Assembly (NCBI GenBank): GCA_964030785.1
Contig: OZ034978.1
Coordinates: 14,436,453-14,500,452, forward strand
Origin: Siderastrea siderea
Lineage: Eukaryota; Cnidaria; Anthozoa; Scleractinia; Rhizangiidae
Reading direction: 5' to 3'
DNA length: 64,000 nt
In this document: positions 34,517 to 45,169 of the stretch, piece after piece
Numbering within the stretch: position 1 is the stretch's first letter
Layout of the letters: each line of letters starts with the position of its first letter
Made by a program: the position numbers and the translations under genes
Notes under the pieces: generated by a model
Database searches by the model: none
What the model was told of the DNA's origin: nothing
The model's input: only the letters and a program-made list of their open reading frames with translations

Positions 34517-36123
34517 GGTGTTTCGATACAGTTTTTTTGGGACCATACCTAACTTTTTGAATCGGCTCTTAGACAGTCCTTTCCTTGTCAGGTCAAAGTG
34601 AAATTTGCAATACTTGTTGGTTTTGGATTGATCTTTAGCGTGGTTTACATTTTGTGAAAATCGATATTTCCATGACAACGATAAACAAAAACCTCGAAAA
34701 CTCTAAAATTAAAATTTTCCGCGATCCAGATTTCACTTTGAAAAGCAAATACCAACATCTTAAACTGTGGTGTATGGCACACAAAATGTACAAGAACAAA
34801 AAAATTCTTTATGTTTGTTTTGAAGTAAATCGCAAAAACATTTCCAACCTTAGTTTTTGCATAGTAATAGTAAATGCGCCGAAAAATAATCAATGCTTTG
34901 ATGAAATGGCTCGAAAATACATTCAAAATGTGTCGTTTACTTAGTATTTTACGCCTAGAAAGTTTTGCTGAAACTGGTGTTCGCGATCTCGAGAACCAAT
35001 TGTTTTTCTAAGATCATCCGCGTAATAATTTTGTGGTAATTTTTGAATTTGAGCGTTTTTGCGAAAATCTTAAGAACGGCTCGATGAATTTTTTTTAAAA
35101 ACATTAAACACGCGTGCTTGACGATGTGTCCAATTTTAGTATCGAGTCTTATTAACATTGATTCACTGGAACACTTTCAGATTTAACGTTTAAGAGGAAG
35201 TATGAACCGACGGAAAAGCTTGCGTTACATATTCACATTTGGCAAATAAATGCTAATATATTCAAAGTAATGCGCAAAGCATTCCTCCATGATTTTTACT
35301 TTTCGTTGTAATCTACAGTGCAACAAAGAACAAAGAAACCAGATAAAAATCACGAAGCAATGAATTACGCATTACTTTGAATATATTAGCATTTACTTGC
35401 CAACTGTGAGTTTGTAACGCAACCTTTCCCGTCGGTTCATACGTCCTTTTTAGCGTTAAATCTAAAAGTGTTCCAGTGAATCAATGTTAATAAGACTCGA
35501 TACTAAAATTGGTCACATCGTCAAGCACGCGTGTTTAATGTTTTAAAAAAATCCATCGAGCCGTTCTTAAGATTTTCGCAAAAGCGCCTAAATTCAAAAA
35601 TTACCACAAAATTATTACGCGAATGATCTTACAAAAACAATTCGTTCTCGAGATCGCGAACACTAGTTCCAACAAAACTTTCTAGGCGTAAAATACTAAG
35701 TAAAAGGCACATTTTGAAAATATTTTCGAGCCATTCCATCAAAGCATTGATTGTTTTTCGGTGCATTTACTATTACTATGCAAAAACTAAGGTTGAAAAC
35801 GTTTTTGCGATTTACTTCGAAACAAACATAGAGATTTTTTTTGTTCTTGTATATTTTGTTTGCCATACACCTCAGTTTAAGATGTTGGTGTTTGCTTTTC
35901 AAAGCGAAGTCTGGATCGTGCAAAATTGCAATTTTAGTGTTTTCGAGGTTTTTGTTTATCGTTGTCATGGAAATATCGATTTTCACAAAATGTAAACCGC
36001 GCTAAAGTTCAATTCAAAACCAAAAAGTACTGCAAATTTCACGTTGATCCGACAAGATAAAGACTGTCTAAGAGCCGATTTTAAAAGTTAGGTATGGTCC
36101 CAAAAAAACTGTATCGAAGCACC
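34517..36123. mobile_element. 1.6-kb foldback element at a TTAA site, intron 1 of unit 1
   Basis: Flanked by TTAA (34513-34516 and 36124-36127). The ends GGTGTTTCGATACAGTTTTT and AAAAACTGTATCGAAGCACC are inverted, and pairing continues for about 790 bp per arm to a loop near 35300-35342. Both arms keep similar open stretches of about 95 codons on both strands; none matches a known domain. It is absent at the same place in unit 2 (near 55910), so it inserted after the duplication or was lost there. TTAA suggests piggyBac or Kolobok mobilisation. Confidence 0.85.
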
Positions 36124-36255
36124 TTAAGGCCTTCTCGCCACGGTTACCATCATTGTTTCTTCTCTCTTTTTGTGTGTTCATTTATCTTTGTATGTTGTCT
36201 GTGGTGTGGCAAAATGAAAAAAAAAATTGCGTTCAAAAAAAGTTTAAAGTCATAC

Positions 36256-37459
36256 CAAGAACCAGGTTGATCATGCTATCAAGGAGAACTTTGCTTTGTT
36301 TGGCCCAGCTGTATTCCTTCTCATAGGAGTCACGCAATTGTTTGGCTTCTTCAAGTCGCCTCTGCCTGTTTTTGTCCCAGATGGACTTGATGGCTGCAGC
36401 CCATAACTTGGGATCCTCTGAGTCAATCACACATGTTGACCCAAATGTTACTTTGCTTAGGGCCTCTCCAAACCCTGAATTCCTACTGACAAGCACAGGC
36501 AGACCAGCTGATAGGGCCTCAAGACCTGTCAACCCAAAGCCCTCTGTTCTGGAAGGCATGAGTACAAGATCAACCTCACAAAGTAATGATTTCAAACTCT
36601 CTCGGTTCTTGACATAGCTTCTAACCTTCAGCCGATTTGCAGGAATATCACATTGAAGTAAACGGTCCCTTATCTCCTCGTGTTTCCCATTGGACGCTCC
36701 AACGAAAACAAGATGAGTGTCAGTGAGCATAGCAACAGCTCTGGCTGCAATGTCAAAACCCTTTAACTCGAAATCTTCAGCATCTCCGCGGCCAAACACC
36801 AAGATACTGCGGTGTTGTCTCTCTTCTAGAACTTGTTTAACACTCAAACATTCATCAAAAACACCAGGAGTAAAGTCAAGAACAGTTTGATCCTTTTGAC
36901 AACCGCGGAGATACGAGCGAAAGGCCTCGCTCAACTTGGGTCCAACTCCTACAACAAAGTTAGCCATTTCGCACAACTCTACTTCAACATTGTGCTTTTC
37001 TTCACCCTTTGAAATAGGATTTGAATAGGTTTTAAACATTCCTAATTCCTCTGGGTCTGTGTGTACCACTTGCACCCACTTGCATTTGCGAGACTGCCTA
37101 ATAACTTGAGCCTGGCGACCGAGTTTCACCCCATGACCAACGATTATGTCAATTTGCAAATGCTCTGGAGGAAAACTAAGCCACTCCAGTTCATCATAAC
37201 CAGGCTGCCGTGTTGCCTCTACAATCTTTATGTTGTGACCTAGGGCAATGTTCTTATCTTTCTCGCTGCATTGTGGTAAAAAGAAACTGATCTCCACTTC
37301 AGGGAATTTGGCCAGCTGAATGGCTAACTCTCTGTTTATGGTGGAAAGGCCTCCCTTGCTTGATCCCCATTCAGAGGCCAAAATGGTGACTTTAACTGTG
37401 TTCGATCCATTTGCTTGTTCATGTTCTTGAGAGTCTCGTAAAGTGGATGCCACTGTCAT
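36256..37459 (-). CDS. Unit 1, exon 1: GT4-family glycosyltransferase
   Basis: The ATG at 37459 is the first Met in frame; a TAA lies 18 bases upstream. 401 codons plus one base, then a GTATGA donor at 36255. A GT-B fold is indicated by the N-terminal GGLSTINREL loop (residues 36-45), VVHTDPEE in the acceptor domain, the LVFGRG and LVFVGASNG strands of the nucleotide-sugar domain and the EX7E motif EGFGLTGLE (306-314) with the following AGLPVLVS. All are typical of retaining GT4 enzymes. No signal peptide, so it is cytosolic. Catalytic motifs look intact; donor and acceptor are unknown. Confidence 0.88.
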
Positions 37460-37580
37460 AATGGCTTCTAGTTTACCTTAACGTGGTTGTTAGGAGAGAG
37501 TGATGAACGCCTAGAAACAGAAAGATATACACATTAAAAACACGTGTTAAGGTTAGTATTGTCAAAAGCCTTTGCCAGGG
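37460..37580 (-). promoter_or_regulatory. 5' leader of the receptor-like gene, with an upstream-intron acceptor
   Basis: On the minus strand a branch-like CTAAC, a pyrimidine tract and TTTCTGTTTCTAG end at 37513, followed by 54 leader bases to the ATG. The start exon thus probably follows a 5' intron, and the first exon lies beyond 37513, within or past the BEL element. Kept in unit 2 (57160-57280). Confidence 0.5.
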
Positions 37581-37890
37581 TGTGACTGCTGCGCAGTGTA
37601 GTCAGCGGTATGTTTTTGCATGTGCTTAGCTGCCGCGCCCGTTTTCTCCTGTAAGCTACCCGCCATTTTGTTTTGTTTTCATGTGGTCTTAAGGTTTGTA
37701 AAGTTATCGCTGTTCATCGGATCTTTGCTGTCCTTTTAAACGGCCTGAACGATTGTTATCTCGAGAATCAGGATTCAAACTCACAACTAAACGGCATGTG
37801 CTGTACCTGACCTGTGAATAAACAAAGTTTGGGACGTTCTGTTATTTCGTCCCAACTCTTCTCGTTATGTACGACGGGAGGCCAGCCACA
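37581..37890 (+). repeat. 5' LTR of BEL copy 1
   Basis: 310 bp, TG...CA. It holds a segment of about 70 bp (37673-37745) that the 3' LTR lacks, and that the 5' LTR of copy 2 keeps. The region CTGTGAATAAAC near 37811 is a possible AATAAA polyadenylation site. Confidence 0.92.
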
Positions 37891-37924
37891 TTAACAGTCG
37901 TTTAACGATCTGCGTATAGAAGTC

Positions 37925-40440
37925 ATGTCCGTCAACAAAGAAGCAAGATCCGAGGCCCAGGCCAATGTGGCGCTGGAAGAAGAAACTGAAGAATCAAGGA
38001 AGCGTTCCCTGACGGAAAACAACTCGACTTGAAAACAAGCAACTTGAAAACCAAGAAAAGTGAATTGGTCAAGAGTATGAGAGGTACATTGCGGAAGCGA
38101 GGTCATTCAACTAATCTAGTAGAATTTAAGAAAGAATTCAGTGAAGCTGATATTATGTATTCTGAATTCCAAGACATGGTTGATGAGATTAAGGCTTTTG
38201 TGAAACCGGGTGAGAATGTGGAAAGTATTGAAAGAATGGTTGATCAAGTTGGCAGAGAATGGTCAAAATTTGAGTGTGACATTAGGTCAGAGATTAAATA
38301 CCTGGAATTTATTGAACAACACCTGGATGATTCTAGTTCTGAAACGTCGAAAAGGTCCAGTCGGGCATCCAAGAAAAGTGACAAGTCAAAGATAAGTTCC
38401 ATTGGTCATGTTGAAGACGATAGGTTTCAGTTACAAACGGAAGAAGCTGCCCTAAAAACTAAGCTTGCCTATGTAGAGAAGGAACGTATACTGAGATTAG
38501 AACACAGAAAGACTGAGTTGGCCAAATTAGAGCAGGAAAGAAAATTGGAAGAACTAAGAATACAAAGTGAGCTTGCCTAGAATCAAGCAAAGCTTAATGT
38601 ATGCATGTCAGCGGAGAAAGAAGGACTTGCTCGATGACCGGGGCCTAGACTCGATTCCCCCAGCTGGTAAGGATAAGGACATGGATAAATTCCTTAATTC
38701 AATTCCAGTTACAAGTAAGAGTGATCTCTCTCCGAGTCAGCAAGAAACTACCTATTCTTCAACTCAGTTAAATGGTGCCCAACCCACTTTCAGTTCCCCG
38801 CATGTAGACCATGGAGTGCACAGTACGTTAAGCCCCAAGGCCACACCCTTTCAACCACACTCTGTTGTCTTAGAAAAATGTATGGATAAACTAGTGGAAA
38901 CAAGAAAAGCCCCAGGGGCATTGGACCCCGCCGTTTTCCCCCTCCCCTCGCGGTGCAAAATACAGCACGGTCACTCAAGATATCAGCACAGGTGGAGTAA
39001 ATTTTTGAAGTTGGTAATTTATCTTACTATTGACGTGGTTTGCTGCCATCCCCCCCCCCCCCCCACGTCTTCTCTGTACCCTCCCGCTTGTGATAACATG
39101 GATCCCTAAAAGTATGAACACCTTTCCCATCCCTCTTTCCTTGGTCATCTATCTGTTCTGACACGCACGAAGAAGAACGTGACGAAATAGTTTTGACCAT
39201 AGCGTGACTCAGTTACGCCACGTTTTTTTAAAACGAACTGACAAAGAAAAATAATCTTAAAATCTCAAGGGAACGGTTATCTACCGAAAAAAGAAACGTA
39301 CAAGTCTACTTTTAGGTCGATGAATGATCTGGCGAAAGCAAGGGACTTCCCCGAATCGGCTTCTGTGTTTCAGTGATGTAATGTTTACAAAGCTCCCTAG
39401 CACATTCGTTCTTCCTTTCATCGAAGGGGTTTTTATGCCATTCAATCGCCAGTAATTTTCTACACCAACGTTCATGAAAATTCTGGCGAATAAACGCTAA
39501 ACGAACGAAGATTACCGGCAAGTATTGCTTTGACCGAGCGGAGGTCTGGGGCAAGTGACGATCCCAAAAAAAACACACACACACAAAAAAACGGGTATTA
39601 CTAGACCCCGTCCTGACGGCGGGGTAACAAGTAGTAAGGTGGTGGCAGCTACTATGGAGCGAAACCTAGTGAACAGGCAATTAGCAATCTCAGGGCAACT
39701 ACCTAAAATCGCAATCCCAGTCTTTGGTGGAGATCCTCTAGAGTATCCTACATGGAACAGTTCCTTCACTGCCCTTATTGATTCCAAACCAATGGACGCG
39801 CAGACAAAACTAAACTTCCTACATCAGTATATCTCAGGAAAGCCCAAACAAGTTGTTGAACAGTATATGTTAATTGGTAGTGAAGATGCCTATCAGTCTG
39901 CGAGGTCGTTGGTACAAGAAAGGTACGGTAACTGCAATGTGGTTGGGACAGCCTTTATGAACAAACTGGAGAACTGGCCGAAGATTGGCATAAGAGATGC
40001 GGAGGGTTTAAGAGATTTTCTGACTTCCTGCAAAAGATAATTGCCGCCAGGGAAACTACTCCTAGTCTTGCTGTTTTGGACTTTGCGAAGGAGAATGTTA
40101 AAACTCTAAACAAGTTGCCATTGCAAATTCAGAATAAGTGGAGAGGGATAGCCCAGCGGTGTAGAGTCTCAAAAGGAGATGGTGCTTATCCTACTTTCTC
40201 TGAGTTTGCTTCATTTGTGAAAGAGTGCGCAGAGAAGGAAACATTCCCGAGCTTGAGGAGCTGTCCAAAACCAAAGAGTTTGTTAGATCCAGAGGGCCAT
40301 TTAGACGTTCACCAAGAGGCGAGGAGGCCGTTTCTTTCGGAACCCATGTATCGGATCCAAGCAAGAATGTGACTGCCCAGGGACAAGGCGAAAAAGTGAA
40401 CCCCCCACCAGGTTCCCAAGAGAAGAATTAGAAGAAAAAT
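37925..40440 (+). pseudogene. BEL copy 1 gag (broken)
   Basis: The likely start is ATG 37925. A 14-bp deletion near 38012, absent from copy 2, shifts the frame. 38029-38580 keeps a coiled-coil, Lys/Glu-rich N-terminal part. After the insertion at 38905-39625, 39640-40040 keeps the DUF1759-type gag core (PKIAIPVFGGDPLEYPTW) and 40076-40372 its C-terminal part in another frame. Confidence 0.8.
38905..39625 (+). mobile_element. Insertion in BEL gag with 6-bp repeat flanks
   Basis: Starts AAAAGCCCCAGGGGCA and ends GACGGCGGGGT. AACAAG occurs on both sides (38899-38904 and 39626-39631), and removal of one copy plus the insert lets the gag frame run on. A shorter relative lies at 26996-27218. It contains a C-run at 39050-39064 and a CA/A-rich segment at 39570-39590. 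No recognised protein. Confidence 0.65.
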
Positions 40441-41495
40441 ACCGAAGCATGTCTGTTTTGTAAAGAAGAACATCACCCAAACGAGTGTAAAAAGTTTGCG
40501 GAGAAGCCACACAAGGAAACGAAGGATTTCTTCTATAGAAAGTTTCTCTGTCTTGAATGTGCCTCTAGCAGTCAGCATCAACTAGCCTCCTGTAAGAACA
40601 GACTTAAATGTCGCACGTGTTTTGGGAATCCCCCTACTTGCCTGCAAAATCAGAAAACACCCGCGGAAAGCATTACGAACTGTTTGTACCATCCCAGAAC
40701 AAGAGGGCGGCTCGGATCATGCCATGGTTGTACCTGTTTGGGTCAGACAAGTTAGCCAACCCAGTAAGGAAGTCTTGCAGTAAGCAGTGCTGGATGATCA
40801 GTCTAATGTGAGTTTTGTGTAGCAATGTTTTTGTGAGAAATTGAGCTTGCAAGGACCACCAACTGATCTACTGCTTGCGACAGTGCAAGGGTGAAACGGA
40901 CATGTACCAAGCAATCGTATTTGTGGAGTTGAAGTGTTGGATTTTAGAAGGGAGCATGCTGTGAGGCTACCCATGATGTTCAAGCGCGTTATTATTCCAG
41001 CCAGTCGCTCGCAGATTCCTAAAGCCAGTGTTGCCCGGAAATGGGAACATCTTCGCCCTATTGCTGAAGAACTCATGCCGTACAATCCAAGTGTAGAAAT
41101 CTCTTTGCTGATTCGCAATAATTGTCCTAATATTGTCAGACCAAGAGACGTCTTAGTGGATGGTGAAGGCGACCCTTATGGCCGGCGATCTTTGATGGGA
41201 TGGGGCATAATTGTCAAGGTGTGCAAAACTGCGGATGAAGACAACAGTAGAGAAGGAACGTGCAACAAGGTGGTGGTCAAGGAAACCCATGAACACTTTG
41301 CCTTTACGACAAAGGTGAAAGAGGTTATCAACCCACAGACGATCCTTAAGGGTCTTGAATCAGACTTTGCAGAGTGCTCTGCAGAAACCAAGCCTTATTC
41401 AACTGAAGACAGGAGATCCCTCAAGATCCAAGAGAATGGTATTGTTAAGACACCAGTTGGGCACTACGAGATGCCTCTTTCCTTGAAGTCGGATC
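40441..41495 (+). pseudogene. BEL copy 1 zinc knuckles and protease region (broken)
   Basis: 40446-40660 encodes CLFCKEEHHPNECKKF and further Cys clusters (CLECASSSQHQLASC, CRTC), the nucleocapsid-type knuckles. 40795-41220 holds the A17/DUF1758 aspartic-protease region, but frameshifts near 40808 and 40890 separate the active-site part from the later open frame at 40934-41566. The element cannot make a working polyprotein. Confidence 0.75.
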
Positions 41496-43070
41496 TTGAA
41501 AGTGTTTCTCCCTTTCAACCGCGATCTAGCTGTCAAAAGATGGCACCAGCTTGTAGCAAGATTTAAGAGACAGCCCAGGTTCCTGGAAGATTATCGCTTG
41601 TTCATGAAAGACGTGATTGCCTTATGTGCCGAAGAGGTGCCTCCAGATCGCCTTGGAGTTCAGGATGGGATGGTGAACTATGTGCCCCACTCCGGTGTTT
41701 ATCACCCGAGAAAACCAAATCAGATTGGAGTTGTTTTTTATTGTTCGGCCCAGCATGAAGGAGTGTCCCTAAATGATCACCTGTTGCAAGGACCCGACCT
41801 CATGAACACTCTTCTAGGGATCCTGTGCAGATTCAGACAAGAAAGTGTAGCCTTTATGACTGACCTACAAAGTACGTTTCATCAGTTTGTGGTGTCACAG
41901 GAACACAGAGATCTCCTGCGTTTTTTTGTGGTGGAAAGACGGGGATCCTGCAAATGAGGTTGTTGAGTAGAGGATGAAGGTTCATCTTCTTGGTGCTGTT
42001 AGCTCACCTGGCTGCGCAAACTTTGGTCTTAAGAGAGCAGCAGATGATGGGGAGGAAGAGTATGGCGAAGAAGCTGTTGAGTTCATAAGGAGAGATTTTT
42101 ATGTACATGATGGACTAACGTCAGTCCCGACTGCAGAGCAAACTGTTACCCTGATAAAGGCAAGTCAAGGAATCTGCGCCAAGGCCGGTCTGAAACTGCA
42201 CAAAATCTCGTCAAACAAAAGAGAAGTTCTTGAGATGATTCCAGCTGAAGACCGCGCCAAAGGACTAAATAGTTGGATTTGAAGAATGATCCATTCCCCT
42301 TGGAACGTGCCTTGGGAGTAGTATGGTGCATTGAGAATGACAGCTTTCAATTTCGCATCAAGTTGCGGGACCGTCCCCTAACGCGACGTGGCGTTCTGGC
42401 AACAGTTAGTTCTATTTACGATCCAGGTGGTTTCGTTGCCCGTGTTACCTTAAAGGGTAAACAAGTTCTACAGCAAATCTGTCGAGACAAGCTTGATTGG
42501 GACAGCCCAGTTCCAGAGAGTATGCATACACAGTGAGAAAAATGGCGTCGGGATGTTCTGACTCTTGAACAGCTGCGTATTCAACGTTGCTTCAAGCCCG
42601 AGAACTTTGGTCAAGTTAAAGCCTGTGAATTACACCATTTCTCAGACGCTAGTGTTGAGGGATATAGACAGTGTTCGTACCTTAGACTAATTAACGTGGA
42701 GGACAGAGCGCACTGTTCTCTTGTCATTGGAAAGTCTCGAGTAGCCCCTTTGAAACAAATCACTGTGCCAAGACTTGAGTTAGCAGCCGCTACTGTTTCA
42801 GCAAATACGAGTAAATTTCTTCGCCAAGAATTGTCTTACACGGACATTAAGGAACATTTCTGGACAGACAGTAAAATTGTCCTTGGTTATGTCAACAACG
42901 AAGCAAAGAGGTTCCATGTGTACGTGGCAAATCGTATACAGCAAATTCGTGATGTCCTGGCTGTCATGCTTCTTGGCTGTATGTCAGTACTGACGTTAAC
43001 CCTGCAGACCATGCTTCACGTGGCCTTTCAGCATCACAATTGCTTCAAGGAAGCAATTGGCTAACTGGAC
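41496..43070 (+). pseudogene. BEL copy 1 reverse transcriptase and RNase H (broken)
   Basis: 41496-41957 covers the fingers and palm (QPRFLEDYRLFMKDVIALC, VAFMTDLQSTFHQF), and 41974-42282 the catalytic box. That box reads YVHD instead of YVDD because of one base change at 42114 (CAT for GAT). RNase H sequence (ITVPRLELAAATVS, FWTDSKIVLGYV) is at 42696-43064. Stops and shifts lie between the parts. Confidence 0.85.
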
Positions 43071-43225
43071 CGCCATTCCTTAGGAGGAATGGATCGTTTC
43101 AGCCTGAGAAGACAGAAGAGTTTCAAGTAACCGAGTCTGATCCTTAAGTAAAGAAAGCTGTCGTCTTCACATCTCATGTAGAGAGTTCAGCTACCTAACC
43201 CCCTGAACCGTTAAAGTCGAGCCGT

Positions 43226-44260
43226 TTGTACCACGTGTCAAACTGGCAGCGTGTGCTGAAAGTGGCAGCCTTGTGTCCACGGCTGAAGAGCAGGCTAGCA
43301 AGCAGAGAAGTGAAGTTAACGAGGCAAGTGAGTAGTGAGAGCATCAGACCGTTGCCCAAGGTATCAGTTACACTTACAGAACTACACGCAGCAGAGAAAG
43401 AGGTTCTTAAGGTTGTTCAACGTGAACATTTCCATGAAGAGATTCAAATTCTAAAGGGACTTGGAGAGCTTACTGTTAGAAAGGTCGCAAGAGAAAGAAA
43501 TCTAGCCATCAAGAAGTCTAGTTGCTTATATCGTTTGGATCCATTTCATGATGAAGATGGTGTTATCTGCGTTGGTGGCCGCATCAAACGAGCGAAACAA
43601 AGCATCCCGTGGTACTTCCTCGTAAAAGTCACATTACGGATTTGCTGATCCGATTCTGGCATGCCAAGGTGAACCATATGGGACGAGGTATCACCCAAAA
43701 TGAGTTGCGGCAGAGAGGCTACTGGGTTGTTGGTGGATCGACAGCAGTGTCAAGTTGTATTTCCAAGTGTGTTACCTGCAGAAAGATGCGCGGGCCCCTG
43801 GAAATTCAAAAGATGGCCGACCTACCTGTGGATCGTGTTGAACCTTGGGCCCCCTTTTCGTATTGTGCTGTAGATTTCTTTGGACCTTTCTTGATCAAGG
43901 AAAAGAGAAGCGAAGTTAAGCGTTATGGAGTCATTTTTACCTGTATGGCCAGCAGAGGTGTTCACTTAGAGACAGCCAACTTGTTAAGCACCAGTTCCTT
44001 TATCAACGCACTGAGTCGCTTCCTCAACCGACGCGGACCAGTCAGACAGCTCCGCTGTGATCGGGGTACAAACTTTATAGGAGCGAAGAATGAACTGAAA
44101 GCTGCCTTAGAAGAACTGGACCAGGACGGTGTGCATGAGTACTTAGTGGAAAACGGCTGTGAGTGGATACCATTTCAGTTGAACGTACCCCCAGGCGAGT
44201 GACATGGGTGGCGTATGGGAGAGGTTAATCCGAACTGTTCGTAGTGCGCTGGAGACGCTA
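43226..44260 (+). pseudogene. BEL copy 1 integrase (broken)
   Basis: An HHCC zinc domain (FWHAKVNHMGRG ... CISKCVTCRK) and the catalytic Asp motifs AVDFFGPF and CDRGTNFIGA are in frame in 43609-44202. Just after PPG a two-base loss near 44195 shifts the frame, so the part with the catalytic Glu (GGVWERL) is out of frame. Confidence 0.85.
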
Positions 44261-44309
44261 CTTCTCAGTGCCGGTACCCAGTTGGACGAGTGACTTAAAC
44301 GACCCAGGG

Positions 44310-44720
44310 GCACCAGAACTACTTACGCCCAATCATCTGTTCACCTTGAAAGCTAAAGTTGTACTTCCGCCGCCAGGAAAGTTCCGGCGAGCAGATCTCT
44401 ATTCCCGCAAGTGGTGGCGTAGAGTGCAGTATCTCGCCAATGAAGTTTGGCTTAGATGGCGCCGCGAGTTTCTTCACAGCTTGCAGACTCGTAACAAGTG
44501 GTTGTATCCAAAGCGAAACCTATCAGTTGGAGACGTAGTCATTTCCAAGGAAGAAGAAGGGCCACGTAGCCAATGTCCTCTCACTAGAGTCGTGGAAGTC
44601 TACCCCGGCGAAGACGGATGTATCAGAAAGGTTAAAATCGTCAAAGCTGATGGACAGCTTGACAACCTGGGCAGACGTCGAAAGCCTCCTACATTCCTGG
44701 ATAGACCAATCCACAAATAA
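44310..44720 (+). pseudogene. BEL copy 1 DUF5641 tail
   Basis: LTPNHLFTLKAK, RKWWRRVQYLANEVWLRW and NLSVGDVVI are the hallmarks of the domain found at the end of BEL/Pao polyproteins. It ends with a stop at 44718, about 210 bases before the 3' LTR. A segment of about 80 bp present in copy 2 (63347-63420) is missing upstream. Confidence 0.8.
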
Positions 44721-44929
44721 GTCTTGCTGGTACCCTCTGAAGGTGAAGAAGAAGTTGGTGAAAGCAGCAGGGAGACCGAGGAATTCCCCAACGGGGAGCC
44801 AACTACTCAGTGAAGTGCCTTTGACAAGTGAAGGAGACTCAAGTGACTGCCTCTATGAACTACAGTCTCTTAAACTGTCTAGTATGGACACTAAGTAAAG
44901 TAATTGTTGGACAACAATTAGGGGAGCCA

Positions 44930-45169
44930 TGTGACTGCAGTGCAGTGCAGTCAGCGGTATGTTTTTGCATGTGTTTAGCTGCCGCGCCCGTTTTCTCTTG
45001 TAAGCTACCCGCCATTTTACGAACTGAACGATTGTTATCTCGGGAATCAGGATTCAAACTCACAACTAAACGGCATGTGCTGTACCTGACCTGTGAATAA
45101 ACAAAGTTTGGGACGTTCTCTTATTTTGTCGCAACTCTTCTCGTTATGTACGACGGGAGGCCAGCCACA
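44930..45169 (+). repeat. 3' LTR of BEL copy 1
   Basis: 240 bp, the same ends as the 5' LTR but with an internal deletion of about 70 bp and a few substitutions. It is followed by the CAGGG target duplication. Confidence 0.92.

Larger units (their letters stand above)
28311..37459 (-). other. Gene model: GT4 glycosyltransferase - NACHT/STAND - ankyrin protein (unit 1)
   Basis: Four coding exons on the minus strand (37459-36256, 34035-33925, 33665-33513, 33397-28311) have standard borders and phases 1, 1, 1. They sum to 6555 nt, 2184 residues plus stop. Order: retaining GT-B glycosyltransferase (residues about 20-400), Ser-rich linker from two related exons, short hydrophobic segment (463-477), NACHT ATPase (about 520-800), ankyrin repeats (about 950-1370 and 1550-1790), helical C-terminus. 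Known NLR and TANC-type STAND proteins act as ATP-driven switches that recruit partners on ligand sensing. What the sugar-transferase part does is unknown. Coral NLR surveys described this domain pairing as a novelty, to my recollection. Confidence 0.82.
37581..45169 (+). mobile_element. BEL/Pao LTR retrotransposon, copy 1 (degenerate)
   Basis: LTRs at 37581-37890 and 44930-45169 start TGTGACTG and end GCCACA. The element is flanked by a perfect 5-bp duplication CAGGG (37576-37580 and 45170-45174), typical of BEL/Pao. Internal order is gag with zinc knuckles, protease, reverse transcriptase, RNase H, integrase and the DUF5641 tail, with many frameshifts. It is divergent from the receptor-like gene, whose start codon is 121 bp away. 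A second element is inserted at 38905-39625. Confidence 0.93.

Noticed and set aside
34645..35995. Two small genes in the foldback arms
   Set aside because: The frames mirror each other because the arms are inverted copies; no start context, splice sites or domain supports a gene.
39047..39064. C-run and other homopolymer runs (10388, 47416) as regulatory signals
   Set aside because: Low-complexity tracts inside or near mobile elements; nothing suggests a function.
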